Below are positions 41,299 to 54,013 of a stretch of 64,000 nt of DNA, piece by piece. Below the pieces are notes generated by a model. It saw only the letters and a list, made by a program, of their open reading frames with translations. It made no database searches and was not told the origin of the DNA. Origin of the DNA: Methylosinus sp. Sm6 (GTDB taxonomy: Bacteria > Pseudomonadota > Alphaproteobacteria > Rhizobiales > Beijerinckiaceae); contig NZ_JAINDZ010000023.1 in the NCBI RefSeq assembly GCF_019802345.1, positions 16,592 to 80,591 of the forward strand, written 5' to 3'. Position 1 is the stretch's first letter. Each line of letters begins with the position of its first letter. The translations under genes were made by a program, and so were the position numbers.

Positions 41299-43104
41299 GT
41301 GAAAAAATCCTTTTCGCTTCAGGCGCCCGCGCGGCGTGGCGCCCGCGGCTTCTCGACCCGCGCGGCGGCCGTCGCGGCTTTTTGCATCTTGTCTTTCGGC
41401 GACCCCGGCTTCGTCGGCAAGGGCTTCGCCCATGCGCGCGAAAGCCTCCTCTCGATCGCGACGCCCTTCGAGGTCGGCGCGAGCGCGTCCGGCAATTATC
41501 TCGCCGCCATCGTCGCCGGCGCCGAGCGCGACACACACGCCGCCTCCACCTTCTTCCGCGAGGCGCTCCGCGACGATCCGCGCAATCGCGAGCTGACCGA
41601 GCGCGCCTTTGTCGCCGCGCTCGCCAATGGCAATATGGCCGAGGCCTTCGACCTCGCCGCGCGCGTCGCCTCCTACGACAAGAAGAACGGGCTCGCCAAT
41701 CTCGCGCTCGGCGTCGAGGGCATCAAGACCAGGAAATATGCGAAAGCGAGGGCGGCGCTGGCCAAGGGCGGGCTCGATCGCAAGCATGACGTGACCTCCA
41801 CCCTGCTGACCGCCTGGGCCTATGCCGGCGCCGGCGACACCCGGCAGGCTCTGCAGACCGCCGATAAGCTCAAGGAAGACCCCTTCTCGGTCTTCCGCGA
41901 CTATCACGCTGCGCTCATCGCCGACCTCGCGCCGAACGCCAGGGCCGAGGCGGAGAAGCGCTTCAAATCCGCCTATGGCTCCGAGCGCAATACGTTGCGG
42001 CTCGTCGACGCCTATGGGCGCTTTCTCGCTCGGCGCGGCAGCCGCGAGGAAGCGCGCCGCGTCTATCGCGCTTTCGACGATCTCTCCCCGCGCCACCCGA
42101 TCGTGACCGCGGCGATCGCCGATATAGACGCCGGCAAGCCCTTCTCCCCGCTCGTCCGCACTGCGGAGGAAGGCGCCGCCGAGGTGCTCTACGGCCTCGG
42201 CGCGATCGGCGGCCGCCAGGGCGACGAGCTCGCGTCGCTGGTCTATTTGCGCCTCTCGCTGTTCCTCGCGCCCGACAATTCGCTGGCGACGATCACGCTC
42301 GCCGACATTTACGAGCGGATGAAGCAGGAGGCGATCGCCATCGACCTCTACGACAGCGTGCCGAAAGCCGATCCGCTGCGCATCAACGCCGACGTGCAGG
42401 CGGCGCTGCTGCTGGAGACGCTCGGCCGCACCAAGGACGCGACCGACCATCTGCAATCGGTCATCGCCCAGCATCCCAAGGATCAGGAGGCGCTGACGGC
42501 GCTCGGCAACATCCAGCGCTCGCGCAAGCTGTTTGCGGAGGCTGCGGACACTTACGCCAAAGTCCTCGCGCTGCAGCCGCAGCAGGACCGCAGCCAATGG
42601 CTGATCTACTACTACCGCGGCATCGCCAATGAGCGGCGCAAGAACTGGAGCCAGGCCGAGGGAGACCTCAAAAAGGCGCTGGAACTCTTCCCCGACCAGC
42701 CGCTGGTGCTGAACTACCTCGGCTATTCCTGGGTCGATCAGGGCCTCAATCTGGACGAGGCCTTCCGCATGCTGCGCCGCGCCGTCGATCTGCGCGCCCG
42801 CGACGGCTATATCGTCGACAGCCTGGGCTGGGCCTATTACCGACTCGGCCATTATGAGGACGCGGTCCGCGAGCTCGAGAAGGCTGTCGATCTGAAGCCC
42901 TCCGATCCGGTGATCAACGATCACCTCGGCGACGCCTATTGGCGGGTCGATCGCAAGCTCGAGGCGCGCTTCCAGTGGAATCACGCGCGCGACATGAATC
43001 CGGACCCCGACGATCTGCCCAAGATTCTCGAGAAGATCGACAAGGGCCTCAGCGACGCCTCCCATCCCGTCGCCAGCGACCAGACCAAGAAGAACGGCGG
43101 CTGA
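41299..43104 (+). CDS. TPR-repeat protein, exported
   Basis: The 601-aa protein begins at GTG 41299 (then KKSFSLQAPARRG), with a basic, hydrophobic N-terminus ending near FAHA that looks like a long signal peptide. It carries at least eight tetratricopeptide repeats, clearest at the C-terminal half (LNYLGYSWVDQGLNLDEAFRML, DSLGWAYYRLGHYEDAVREL, NDHLGDAYWRVDRKLEA). TPR proteins scaffold partners; the ligand is not evident. A TTG at 41281 is an alternative start. It follows the repeat after sucC and converges on pyrG. Confidence 0.82.
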   Translation: MKKSFSLQAPARRGARGFSTRAAAVAAFCILSFGDPGFVGKGFAHARESLLSIATPFEVGASASGNYLAAIVAGAERDTHAASTFFREALRDDPRNRELTERAFVAALANGNMAEAFDLAARVASYDKKNGLANLALGVEGIKTRKYAKARAALAKGGLDRKHDVTSTLLTAWAYAGAGDTRQALQTADKLKEDPFSVFRDYHAALIADLAPNARAEAEKRFKSAYGSERNTLRLVDAYGRFLARRGSREEARRVYRAFDDLSPRHPIVTAAIADIDAGKPFSPLVRTAEEGAAEVLYGLGAIGGRQGDELASLVYLRLSLFLAPDNSLATITLADIYERMKQEAIAIDLYDSVPKADPLRINADVQAALLLETLGRTKDATDHLQSVIAQHPKDQEALTALGNIQRSRKLFAEAADTYAKVLALQPQQDRSQWLIYYYRGIANERRKNWSQAEGDLKKALELFPDQPLVLNYLGYSWVDQGLNLDEAFRMLRRAVDLRARDGYIVDSLGWAYYRLGHYEDAVRELEKAVDLKPSDPVINDHLGDAYWRVDRKLEARFQWNHARDMNPDPDDLPKILEKIDKGLSDASHPVASDQTKKNGG

Positions 43105-43171
43105 CGAGGAGTTCTTCCTTCTCCCGCAAGCGGGAGAAGGGCGCGCGGCGAGATTTCTGCTTAAAAATTCC

Positions 43172-44806
<1,635 letters not shown>

Positions 44807-44914
44807 CTACGCTTAGCGCCTTCCCGACCGATTCGGAAAAGGTTTTTTTTCGTGAGTCGGGCTTTTCCCCGGCTCACGTTCGCATTTTCGTCGCCGCCGC
44901 CCGGCAGGATCGCC

Positions 44915-45436
44915 TTACTTCGGCTCGGTCGCGGGCGCCTTGTCGGCGCCGCCCTCGGAGGATTTGGCCTCGGGCGCCTTCGCCTCCGGCTCCTTGGCGG
45001 GCTCGTCGGCCGGACGCAGGGCCGGCGGCTCGGCGGCGGACGGCGCGCTCTGCTGCTGCGCGCGCTGCAGCTGCTCGAAGATGCTCTCTTTCTTCTCGCC
45101 CGGCGCGGCGGCTCCCGGCGCCGGCGGCTTCTGCGCGTCGGGCGTCGCCGGCGCATTCCCCGCGGGGACTTCCTTCAGCTCGATGATCTTGCCGGCGTCG
45201 AAGCCCTCGCCGCCACGCTCCCAGGCGGGCAGCACGGTCAGAATAATGCTGGTCAAGAAGAAGATCGCGCCGAGAATGCCGGTCGCGCGCGTCAACGCAT
45301 TGGCTTGGCCGCGGCCGGTGAACAGGCCGCCGCCGCCGCCGATGCCGAGCGCTCCGCCTTCCGACTTCTGGTAGAGGATCAGCACGACGAGAGCCACCAC
45401 CACCATGAGGTGGATCACGATGACGACCTGTTGCAT
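44915..45436 (-). CDS. secG: Preprotein translocase subunit SecG
   Basis: The 173-aa protein has two TM helices (VVIVIHLMVVVALVVLILYQ, ILGAIFFLTSIILTVLPAW) flanking a Gly-rich loop (GGGGGLFTGRGQANALTRAT), the SecG pattern. A C-terminal Pro/Ala/Glu/Lys-rich tail of about 90 residues makes it longer than E. coli SecG (110 aa). It associates with SecYE in the export channel. Confidence 0.93.
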   Translation of the reverse strand: MQQVVIVIHLMVVVALVVLILYQKSEGGALGIGGGGGLFTGRGQANALTRATGILGAIFFLTSIILTVLPAWERGGEGFDAGKIIELKEVPAGNAPATPDAQKPPAPGAAAPGEKKESIFEQLQRAQQQSAPSAAEPPALRPADEPAKEPEAKAPEAKSSEGGADKAPATEPK

Positions 45437-45552
45437 GAACGGCTTTCTCCCGGCGCTCGGCTCCGCCCGCCCCGCGGCACGCGCATAGTCTCGACGCCGC
45501 GCCTTCTACACCATTTGCGCGGGCTGTGGGAAGGGGCGGGCGAAGCCCGCCA

Positions 45553-46020
45553 TCAGTAGAAATTTCCGTCCTGGCCTTTCCAGCCCTTGGACGATTCGTC
45601 GAAGCGGGTCTCGTCCTTGAACTCGATCTTCGCGCCCGGCTCGATGTATTGCTTGTCCTTGACCTCCTGGTTGGAGACCGTCGTCGAAAAAAACGTGCTC
45701 GTGGCGCAGCCGGGCTTCACGGCTCCGGTCTCGTCCGGCCTGCATTCGAGATGCGCGCCCTTGGGGAAGGAGACGGTCGCGTCGAAATAGTACTCCACTC
45801 CCGCATGTCCGGCGCCTTCCACGTCGAGCCGCCAGAAGCGGGAGACCTCGAACTTTTCGACCACCGCATCGGGGTCGAACTTCTGCTTCACGCGATTCTC
45901 GAACACTTTGCGCGCGTTCTCGGCGGTCGGCTCGCAGGAGAACAGACAGAAGGCCTCGGCGCGGCTCCCCGCGAGCGAGGCCGCCAACAGCGCGGCCGCG
46001 AGAACATGGAATTTCGACAT
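45553..46020 (-). CDS. Small secreted protein of unknown function
   Basis: The 155-aa protein has a signal peptide (MSKFHVLAAALLAASLAGSR, cleavage near AEA-FC) and a mature part with four Cys (FCLFSCEP, LECRPDE, GCATST). Two disulfides or a metal site are possible. The body is acidic with Lys (VEKFEVSRFWRLDVEGAGHA split, IEFKDETRFDE). I do not recognise the family. It lies 116 bp upstream of secG on the same strand. Confidence 0.65.
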   Translation of the reverse strand: MSKFHVLAAALLAASLAGSRAEAFCLFSCEPTAENARKVFENRVKQKFDPDAVVEKFEVSRFWRLDVEGAGHAGVEYYFDATVSFPKGAHLECRPDETGAVKPGCATSTFFSTTVSNQEVKDKQYIEPGAKIEFKDETRFDESSKGWKGQDGNFY

Positions 46021-46239
46021 GTGCGTCTCCTCTTATTTTCTTGAATTATTCGCCACCCGAAAGGGTCTCCGCCTCGCCCGCCGGCCCGCGATGCGTCGTT
46101 CCCCGATCCATCGCAGGCTGCACGGTCGCCCCGCGAGCGGCAAGGGCCGCGGAAGCGGACAGATTGTCGCATGAGACGGCGGCCCGGGACCAGTGTTGCG
46201 TCGGCGCCGCGAGCGCCGTATTGACGGCCCGACCCCTTA

Positions 46240-46288
46240 AGAGCGCTTTCCGATCGAACAGATCCGTTCGATCGATCAGAATTCGCTC
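46240..46288. repeat. 49-bp dispersed element, copy B, in the leuB leader
   Basis: This copy differs from A and C inside the central stem (GAACAGATCCGTTC in place of GAACGGAATCGTTC), keeping nine of ten base pairs. Its end is 27 bp before the leuB start codon; the CAAA..AAAAAAGCTGGA that follows it is shared with copy C. Confidence 0.85.
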
Positions 46289-46315
46289 CAAACCAAAAAA
46301 GCTGGAGAGGATTTC

Positions 46316-47425
46316 ATGGCCGCCTACAAGCTCCTTCTTCTTCCCGGCGACGGCATCGGCCCGGAGATCATGGCCGAGGCCGAAAAGCTCGTCGCTTTTC
46401 TGAGCGCGGCCGGCGTCGCCTCTTTCGAGACGGAGAAGGGTCTCGTCGGCGGCGCCGCCTATGACGCCCACGGCCAGGCGATCAGCGAGAGCGACATGGC
46501 CCTCGCGCAGAGCGCCGACGCCGTGCTGCTCGCCGCCGTCGGCGGACCGAAATGGGACGGCGTGCCTTATGACGTTCGCCCGGAGGCGGGCCTCTTGCGC
46601 CTGCGCAAGGATCTCGGCCTCTTCGCCAATCTGCGCCCGGCCATCTGCTATCCGGCTCTCGTCGACGCCTCCTCGCTGAAGCCCGATCTCGTCGACGGCC
46701 TCGACATCATGATCGTGCGCGAATTGACCGGCGGCGTCTATTTCGGCGAGCCCAAGGAGATCACCGATCTCGGCAACGGCCAGAAGCGCGGCGTCGACAC
46801 GCAGGTCTACGAGACCTATGAGATCGAGCGAATCGCCCGCGTCGCCTTCGAGCTCGCGCGCACGCGCTCCAACAAGGTGACCTCCTCCGAAAAGGCCAAT
46901 GTGATGAAGTCCGGCCTGCTGTGGCGCGAGGTGGTGACCGCTCTGCATGCGCGCGACTATTCCGATGTGAAGCTCGAGCATATGCTCGCCGACGCGCTCG
47001 GCATGCAGCTCGTGCGCCGGCCCAAGCAGTTCGACGTGATCGTCACCGACAATCTGTTCGGCGACCTCTTGTCGGATGTCGCCTCCATGCTGACCGGCTC
47101 GCTCGGCATGCTGCCCTCGGCCTCGCTCGGCGGAGCGGACGCGACGGGTCGGCGCAAGGCGCTCTATGAGCCGTGCCACGGCTCGGCTCCGGATATCGCC
47201 GGCAAGAGCCTCGCCAATCCGATCGCCATGATCGGCTCCGTCGTGATGGCGCTGCGCTATTCCTTCGGCCTCGGCGCGGCCGCCGACGCGGTGGACAAGG
47301 CGATCGCCGACGTCCTCGCCGCCGGCCTGCGCACCGCCGACATCGCCGGGCCGAACGACACGCCCGTGTCCACCAGCCAGATGGGCGACGCGATTGTGGC
47401 GGAGCTGAAGAAGATTTTGGGCTGA
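46316..47425 (+). CDS. leuB: 3-isopropylmalate dehydrogenase
   Basis: The 369-aa enzyme oxidises 3-isopropylmalate in leucine synthesis. It shows [26 protein letters not shown], the substrate Arg stretch [21 protein letters not shown] (split), and the conserved [17 protein letters not shown] and [21 protein letters not shown] ribosome site lies just before the ATG. leuC/leuD are not adjacent. Confidence 0.97.
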   Translation: MAAYKLLLLPGDGIGPEIMAEAEKLVAFLSAAGVASFETEKGLVGGAAYDAHGQAISESDMALAQSADAVLLAAVGGPKWDGVPYDVRPEAGLLRLRKDLGLFANLRPAICYPALVDASSLKPDLVDGLDIMIVRELTGGVYFGEPKEITDLGNGQKRGVDTQVYETYEIERIARVAFELARTRSNKVTSSEKANVMKSGLLWREVVTALHARDYSDVKLEHMLADALGMQLVRRPKQFDVIVTDNLFGDLLSDVASMLTGSLGMLPSASLGGADATGRRKALYEPCHGSAPDIAGKSLANPIAMIGSVVMALRYSFGLGAAADAVDKAIADVLAAGLRTADIAGPNDTPVSTSQMGDAIVAELKKILG

Positions 47426-47479
47426 GGCCATCCGGCGCGCGAGCTTGCGATGGACGGGCTCGCGCATCGGCTCCGCCCC

Positions 47480-47508
47480 TTGACGATACGCAAAACGTAT
47501 CACATAAT
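47480..47508 (+). promoter_or_regulatory. higBA promoter with an internal operator palindrome
   Basis: TTGACG (47480-47485) and CATAAT (47503-47508) are separated by 17 bp, each matching sigma-70 consensus at five of six bases. GATACG-caaaa-CGTATC (47485-47501) overlaps the spacer and would let the antitoxin block polymerase. Expected transcription starts at about 47515, almost at the GTG start of the toxin gene. Confidence 0.65.
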
Positions 47509-47516
47509 ACCGTCTC

Positions 47517-47798
47517 GTGATACAGGGCTTCGCCGACGGCGCGACCGAGCGTTTTTTCAAAATGGACGATTGTCCGGCGCAATGGCGACAGGTCGCCAAG
47601 GTCGCGGCGCGCAAGCTCGACATGCTCGATGCGGCCGTCGTTCTGTCCGACCTCCGCGCGCCGCCCGGCAGTCAGCTCGAGGCGCTGAAGCGCGACCGTC
47701 TCGGCCAGCACAGCATCCGCATCAATGATCGTTGGCGCATCTGCTTCGTGTGGACGGACCTAGGGCCGGATCGCGTCGAGATCGTCGACTATCATTGA
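47517..47798 (+). CDS. higB: HigB/RelE-family mRNA interferase toxin
   Basis: The 93-aa protein starts at GTG (47517), then IQGFADGATERFFK, close to the family opening. It has KVAARKLDMLDAA and the C-terminal RINDRWRICFVWTD with the catalytic-region Arg residues. HigB cleaves ribosome-bound mRNA. No ribosome-binding site precedes the GTG; with the promoter just upstream the message may be leaderless. Toxin precedes antitoxin, as usual for HigBA. Confidence 0.92.
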   Translation: MIQGFADGATERFFKMDDCPAQWRQVAKVAARKLDMLDAAVVLSDLRAPPGSQLEALKRDRLGQHSIRINDRWRICFVWTDLGPDRVEIVDYH

Positions 47799-47866
47799 AG
47801 GGAGTACCTCACCGGCAACGTCCTTTCCGGGCTTCCTCGCCCGGACCTCATTGAAGTGAGTTCGCG

Positions 47867-48148
47867 ATGATCAGAATCACGTCCCATCCGGGCGATATCC
47901 TCGCCGAGGAGTTCATGAAGCCTCTCGGCCTGTCCGCCCGGGCGCTCGCGGAAACGCTCGGCGTGCCGGGCAATCGGATCAGCGACATCATGCGCGGACG
48001 CCGCGACGTCTCGGCGGACACGGCCATCCGGCTCGGACGCTATTTCGGAACCGATCCGCGCTTCTGGCTCAATCTCCAGGCGGCCTTCGATCTGTCGAAG
48101 GCCGAGGCCGAAAACGATTATTCCGGATTGCCGACACGGGCGGCTTAG
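47867..48148 (+). CDS. higA: HigA-family antitoxin (XRE helix-turn-helix)
   Basis: The 93-aa protein begins MIRITSHPGDILAEEFMKPLG and contains a helix-turn-helix (SARALAETLGVPGNRISDIM, then RRDVSADTAIRLGRYFGTDP with the typical FWLNLQ end). It would bind HigB and repress the operator at 47485-47501. It lies 68 bp after the toxin gene, a rather wide gap for this pair. Confidence 0.93.
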   Translation: MIRITSHPGDILAEEFMKPLGLSARALAETLGVPGNRISDIMRGRRDVSADTAIRLGRYFGTDPRFWLNLQAAFDLSKAEAENDYSGLPTRAA

Positions 48149-48259
48149 ACCTGCGACAGGCTCGTACCATGTGCGAGCCGTCGCCGCGCCGCTCTCTTCC
48201 CCTCATGGCAAAACGAATGAAACGCGCTATAATCGACCGTCTATGACACTGAGCGTCGC

Positions 48260-48556
48260 ATGAAACCCTATATCGCCATCGTCCATCAGGAAGGCGACAG
48301 CGCCTATGGCGTGAGCTTTCCCGACGCGCCCGGCTGCTTCTCGGCCGCCGACGAGCTCGACGATCTGTTCGCCATGGCGACGGAGGCTCTGGAGCTGTGG
48401 GCCGAAGGAATGCGCGAGGACGGGCTGCCATTTCCCCCGACGCGCGATCTTTCGGAGATCAAGACCGATCCGCAATGGGCGGAGAGCTTCGAAGGAGCCG
48501 CCTTGGTCATCGCGATCGAAGCGCCATGGAACAAGTTCTCTCGCGCGGCTGAGTAG
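48260..48556 (+). CDS. HicB-like antitoxin protein without partner
   Basis: The 98-aa protein begins MKPYIAIVHQEGDSAYGVSF, followed by PDAPGCFSAADELDDLFAMA, the partial RNase H-like fold of HicB. The C-terminal DNA-binding part is short and acidic. No hicA-like ORF lies in the flanking 110 bp or beyond. A TATAAT at 48228-48233 may be its -10 box. It may be an orphan antitoxin or have another role. Confidence 0.8.
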   Translation: MKPYIAIVHQEGDSAYGVSFPDAPGCFSAADELDDLFAMATEALELWAEGMREDGLPFPPTRDLSEIKTDPQWAESFEGAALVIAIEAPWNKFSRAAE

Positions 48557-48591
48557 TCAGTCCTTCGGCCAACCGGTCCATATGAGAGCGC

Positions 48592-49518
48592 CTACGCGCT
48601 GTCGTAACTGCGTTCCATCAGCTGCTTTGCCTTTTCGAACGCGTCGAAGTCGGTAACGATTATTTCGAGGTCGCCGGTTCCGAAGTGACCGATGTCACGC
48701 ACGTCGCGCGTGAAGCCCTGCTCGAGAACTATGCTGTCGGGGTCTACCTTCACAAAAATCTTGATGTGCCGAATCTGTGGCTTGACCTCGACGCACGCAA
48801 AATTTTTCAAGCGCCGGAACGCCACGTAATAGTCGAGCGTTTTGATTTGCACATCGTCGCCGAGCGCCAACAGGTAGGATTTGATCGCCTCATAAAGATC
48901 AACCAAGCCTTGGTCGGCGTCAGCAAGATATTGCGTAACGGTCTTTTGCTTCGAGCGCGACCGTTGTGATGAAGAGGTCGCTACATCAGCTTCGTCTGGG
49001 ACTTCCCGAGCTGGACGTTCCGATGTCGAAGTCAGCAGCTCGAATAACAATAGCTCCTCACCGAATCGGCGATAACGGACCAGCTCGATATTTCGGTTCA
49101 TCTGATTGACCGCATGGGCGTCATACTTCGTGAAATCACCTGCGATGCAGATCAGTCGAGGCGCCCCCCAATCTACCGACTTCGCTAGCTCCCGCCCATA
49201 GCGATCCAAAACAAGCCATTCGAAGTCACGTCGGTGGTCCATCAGCCAATCCAGATAAAACAGACCCTGATTTATTACATTCTCGTTGCTCGAGCGCTTG
49301 TACTCGACGATGACCGGCGAACCGTTCTCGTCGATCCCCATCGAGTCCATACGGCCGCCATTGGAGGTTGGATACTCGGACGCCAAAAATCGAACGCCCA
49401 GAAACGCCTCCATGTGCCGCTCGATGAGAGTCTGCAGAGATTTCTCGAGCGCTACAGCGCTGCCTCTGAGCTCGATGACTTCAGCTCCAACAGTACGAAA
49501 CAGTTTGATATCACTCAT
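48592..49518 (-). CDS. Predicted PD-(D/E)XK nuclease with DUF5655 domain
   Basis: The 308-aa protein has an N-terminal nuclease-like domain: Glu48, Asp58 in GRMDSMGIDENG, then PVIVEYKRSSNEN (Glu72, Lys74) and Gln84 downstream, a PD-(D/E)XK core as in NucS/DUF91 proteins. A Ser-rich linker (about 180-195) joins it to a C-terminal DUF5655-type domain (TLDYYVAFRRLKNFACVEVK, split). Less Arg- and Ala-rich than its neighbours, it lies next to two toxin-antitoxin genes, suggesting an acquired defence islet. Substrate unknown. Confidence 0.75.
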   Translation of the reverse strand: MSDIKLFRTVGAEVIELRGSAVALEKSLQTLIERHMEAFLGVRFLASEYPTSNGGRMDSMGIDENGSPVIVEYKRSSNENVINQGLFYLDWLMDHRRDFEWLVLDRYGRELAKSVDWGAPRLICIAGDFTKYDAHAVNQMNRNIELVRYRRFGEELLLFELLTSTSERPAREVPDEADVATSSSQRSRSKQKTVTQYLADADQGLVDLYEAIKSYLLALGDDVQIKTLDYYVAFRRLKNFACVEVKPQIRHIKIFVKVDPDSIVLEQGFTRDVRDIGHFGTGDLEIIVTDFDAFEKAKQLMERSYDSA

Positions 49519-49668
49519 TGCTGTGGCGCCTGAAAAAGCCGAGGCCGAAAGTCGAGAGCCCTCTCTACCCCCGCTCGACGAAACTCTCCAGCGCCATCTT
49601 TGGTCGGTCTTCCCTCTCGCCAGAATCTCACGGTTGCCGAAACATCACGCTTACAAAACGGCGAGCGC

Positions 49669-51582
<1,914 letters not shown>

Positions 51583-51714
51583 GGTCGACGTCCCGTTCTC
51601 GCGACATCTCATCCCGAGCATATAGGCGCCGACGCGGGCTTATCCATATTCGAGAAGCGGGCGAATTGAGCGGGGGAAGGCGGGAGAGAGGGCGTCGGGT
51701 TCCTTCATTTTCAT

Positions 51715-51772
51715 CGACGCGAGCCACTGGCGGCGTGATTCAGCCGATTTGAGCGAGCCGTCAGGCTCGCTC
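51715..51772. repeat. Extended mosaic repeat overlapping the glycosyltransferase stop
   Basis: The core GAGCGAGCC-GTCA-GGCTCGCTC (51751-51772) has one changed loop base. A left module (GGCGTGATTCAGCCGATTTGA) is shared with the 35.57-kb copy and, inverted, with the 56.0-kb copy. The stop codon of the TPR-glycosyltransferase lies within the core. Confidence 0.75.
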
Positions 51773-54013
51773 TTCGACCCCACTCGGTTCGGCTGACGCG
51801 AACCACTCGCCGCGCGCCGCTCTCTCGAGAAAGCCCTCGAGCGCGCGGATATAGTCCATGTCCTCGAAGGCCTTCGACTTGTTCTGCGCCATGAAGCGCG
51901 AGAGCGCCTCGCGCCGCGAGCCGTCGCGTCCGAGCGCGACGGCGATCTCGACGTAATCGTCGAGCGAGACGGCGATCGTCGCTTCGCAGCCGATGCGCCG
52001 CAGGATCGCCGCCGTGTGGCGCGCGCGCATGAAGCGTCCGGGAAGCGTGACGATCGGCCGATCCGCGGAAAGGCAATCGAGCGTCGACCGGCCGCCGGAC
52101 CAGCCCGGCGTGTCGAGGATCACATCGCAAGCGCGCGCGGCGGCGACGAACATGTCCTGCGGCATTTGCGGCAGGATCACGCAATGATCCTCGGCGTCGA
52201 GCCCGGCGGCGGCGAAGGCGCGGCGAAGACGCTCGCGAAAGGCGCGCGTCACCTCCTCGCTCTTGGCGAAAGCGATGAAGAGGAATTTGCACGGGCCGAG
52301 CGCCGCGGCGATGCGCGGGAACACGCTGTCGTAGCGGGGATGATATTTGTAGAGCGCCTGGCCGGACCAGAACACCGGAACGCCGGGTGCGATTCCGAGC
52401 GCGGCGCGATCCAGCGCCGTGGGCGCGACCGGCTCGGGCGAGTAATGCAAGCCGAGATTGGGGAGACGGACCAGCCGCTCCGTATAGAAGCGCTCGGCGC
52501 CGTCGGGCTCCATCAGCTCGCTCGACAGGAAATAATCCATCGTCGGCATGCCGCTCGTCTCCGGCTGGCCCCAGGCCATGCATTGGACGGGAGCGAGGCG
52601 CTGGGCGGCGAGCCATCCGGCGACCGGGTCCATGCCGATCTCGGGATAGAGCAGCACATGAGGCGCGGCGTCGACGATCGCCTCCCGAAACGCCTGCGGC
52701 GTCGCCGGCTCGCGCGGAAACCGGTCGCATTGTTCCGCCGCGCGCCGCGTCTCGGCGTCCTCGATCTTGCCCGTATGAAAGCCGATCACCTCGAAGCGCG
52801 CGCGATCGAGTCGCGCGAGCCAACTGTCGAGAAAGAGGCGAAACACCGTATGGCGGCAGAAGAAGCCGCTGACGACGCCGAGCCGGACGCGCTCGCCCGG
52901 CGCCGGCCGCGCCGCGAGCGGCGCCGGCGGCAAGGCGCGCGCGAGAAGGCTGCAGGCGAATTCGCCATAGCGCCGTTGCAATGCGATGTCGTCCTCCCCC
53001 TGATAGGGCAGGAAGAAAGGCTGAGTCGTCGCGAGCGCCGGCGCGATCGTCGCGGCCGCCTGCTCGTCCTGCGCCGCGGCGACGAGGCGCTCGAGCGCGG
53101 CGGCGTAGCGCGCGCGCCGAATCGCGATCTCCGACGGCTCGGCGTAGACGATCGGCAGCTCGGCCATGCAGGCGGCGATGCGCGCCGCTCCGTGGCGCGC
53201 ATCGGCAGCCGCGGCGGCTTCGTGGCGCGCGACCGCCTCGTCGGTCCGGCCCGAGAGATGGAGCAGGCAGCCGAGATTATAATGGGCGTCGGCAAAACGC
53301 GGATCGAGGGCCAGGGCCCGCTCATAGCAGGCGACGGAATCGGCCCAGCGGCCGAGCTCCTGCAAGGCCGCCGCGAGATTGTTCCAATAGCTCGGCTCGC
53401 CCGGCGCGAGCCGCGCCGCTTCCGCGAGCCGCGTCGCCGCCTCGGCCCAGCGGCCGCGCCGCATCAGCCAGCGGCCGTAATTGGCCTGGGCCTCGACGAG
53501 TCCCGGCGCGAGCCGCAGGGCGTTCGCAAAGGCCTCTTCCGCATCGCGCGCCGGGCCGGTCTCGGCGAGGAGATTGGCCAGATTGTACCAGATCTCCGGC
53601 CGCTGCGGGGCGCATTCGGCGGCGCAGCGGTAATGCAGGGCCGCCTCCTCCCGCAAGCCGAGCTCGTCGAGCGCGGTGGCGAGATTGCAGCGCAATTCCC
53701 CCGAGCGCGGACGCAGAGCGACCGCCGCGCGATATTCGCGAACCGCGTCCTCGCGGCGACCGAGCGCGCGAAACGCGGTCGCGAGGCTGTTGTGATGGAT
53801 GGCTTGGCCCGGCGCCAGCGCCATCGCGCGGCCGATCATCTCCGCCCCGCTCTGCGCGGCGCCGCGCTCGACCGCGAGCAGGCCGAGCAGATGCAGGGTC
53901 TCGGCGTGCGCCGGCTCGGTGGAGAGAATGGTCCGATAGAGCGTTTCCGCTTCGTTCAGCCGCCCGGCCTCATGATGCGCGCGGGCGTCCTCGAAGGCGG
54001 CGTGGATCGTCAT
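51761..54013 (-). CDS. TPR-containing GT41 (SPINDLY/OGT-like) glycosyltransferase
   Basis: The 750-aa protein has about eight TPRs in the first ~290 residues (for example AHYNLGCLLHLSGRTDEAVARH) and a GT41 catalytic region from about 390 on. Conserved pieces are LHYSPEPVA, WSGQALYKYHPRYDSVFPRI, and DTPGWSGGRSTLDCLSADRP followed by IVTLPGRFMRARHTAAILRR, equivalent to the UDP-sugar-binding C-lobe of O-GlcNAc transferase. Bacterial members glycosylate proteins or surface polymers. I start at 54013 (MTIHAAFEDARAHH), where the TPRs begin; 54103 is an alternative. Monocistronic. Confidence 0.87.
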   Translation of the reverse strand: MTIHAAFEDARAHHEAGRLNEAETLYRTILSTEPAHAETLHLLGLLAVERGAAQSGAEMIGRAMALAPGQAIHHNSLATAFRALGRREDAVREYRAAVALRPRSGELRCNLATALDELGLREEAALHYRCAAECAPQRPEIWYNLANLLAETGPARDAEEAFANALRLAPGLVEAQANYGRWLMRRGRWAEAATRLAEAARLAPGEPSYWNNLAAALQELGRWADSVACYERALALDPRFADAHYNLGCLLHLSGRTDEAVARHEAAAAADARHGAARIAACMAELPIVYAEPSEIAIRRARYAAALERLVAAAQDEQAAATIAPALATTQPFFLPYQGEDDIALQRRYGEFACSLLARALPPAPLAARPAPGERVRLGVVSGFFCRHTVFRLFLDSWLARLDRARFEVIGFHTGKIEDAETRRAAEQCDRFPREPATPQAFREAIVDAAPHVLLYPEIGMDPVAGWLAAQRLAPVQCMAWGQPETSGMPTMDYFLSSELMEPDGAERFYTERLVRLPNLGLHYSPEPVAPTALDRAALGIAPGVPVFWSGQALYKYHPRYDSVFPRIAAALGPCKFLFIAFAKSEEVTRAFRERLRRAFAAAGLDAEDHCVILPQMPQDMFVAAARACDVILDTPGWSGGRSTLDCLSADRPIVTLPGRFMRARHTAAILRRIGCEATIAVSLDDYVEIAVALGRDGSRREALSRFMAQNKSKAFEDMDYIRALEGFLERAARGEWFASAEPSGVEERA

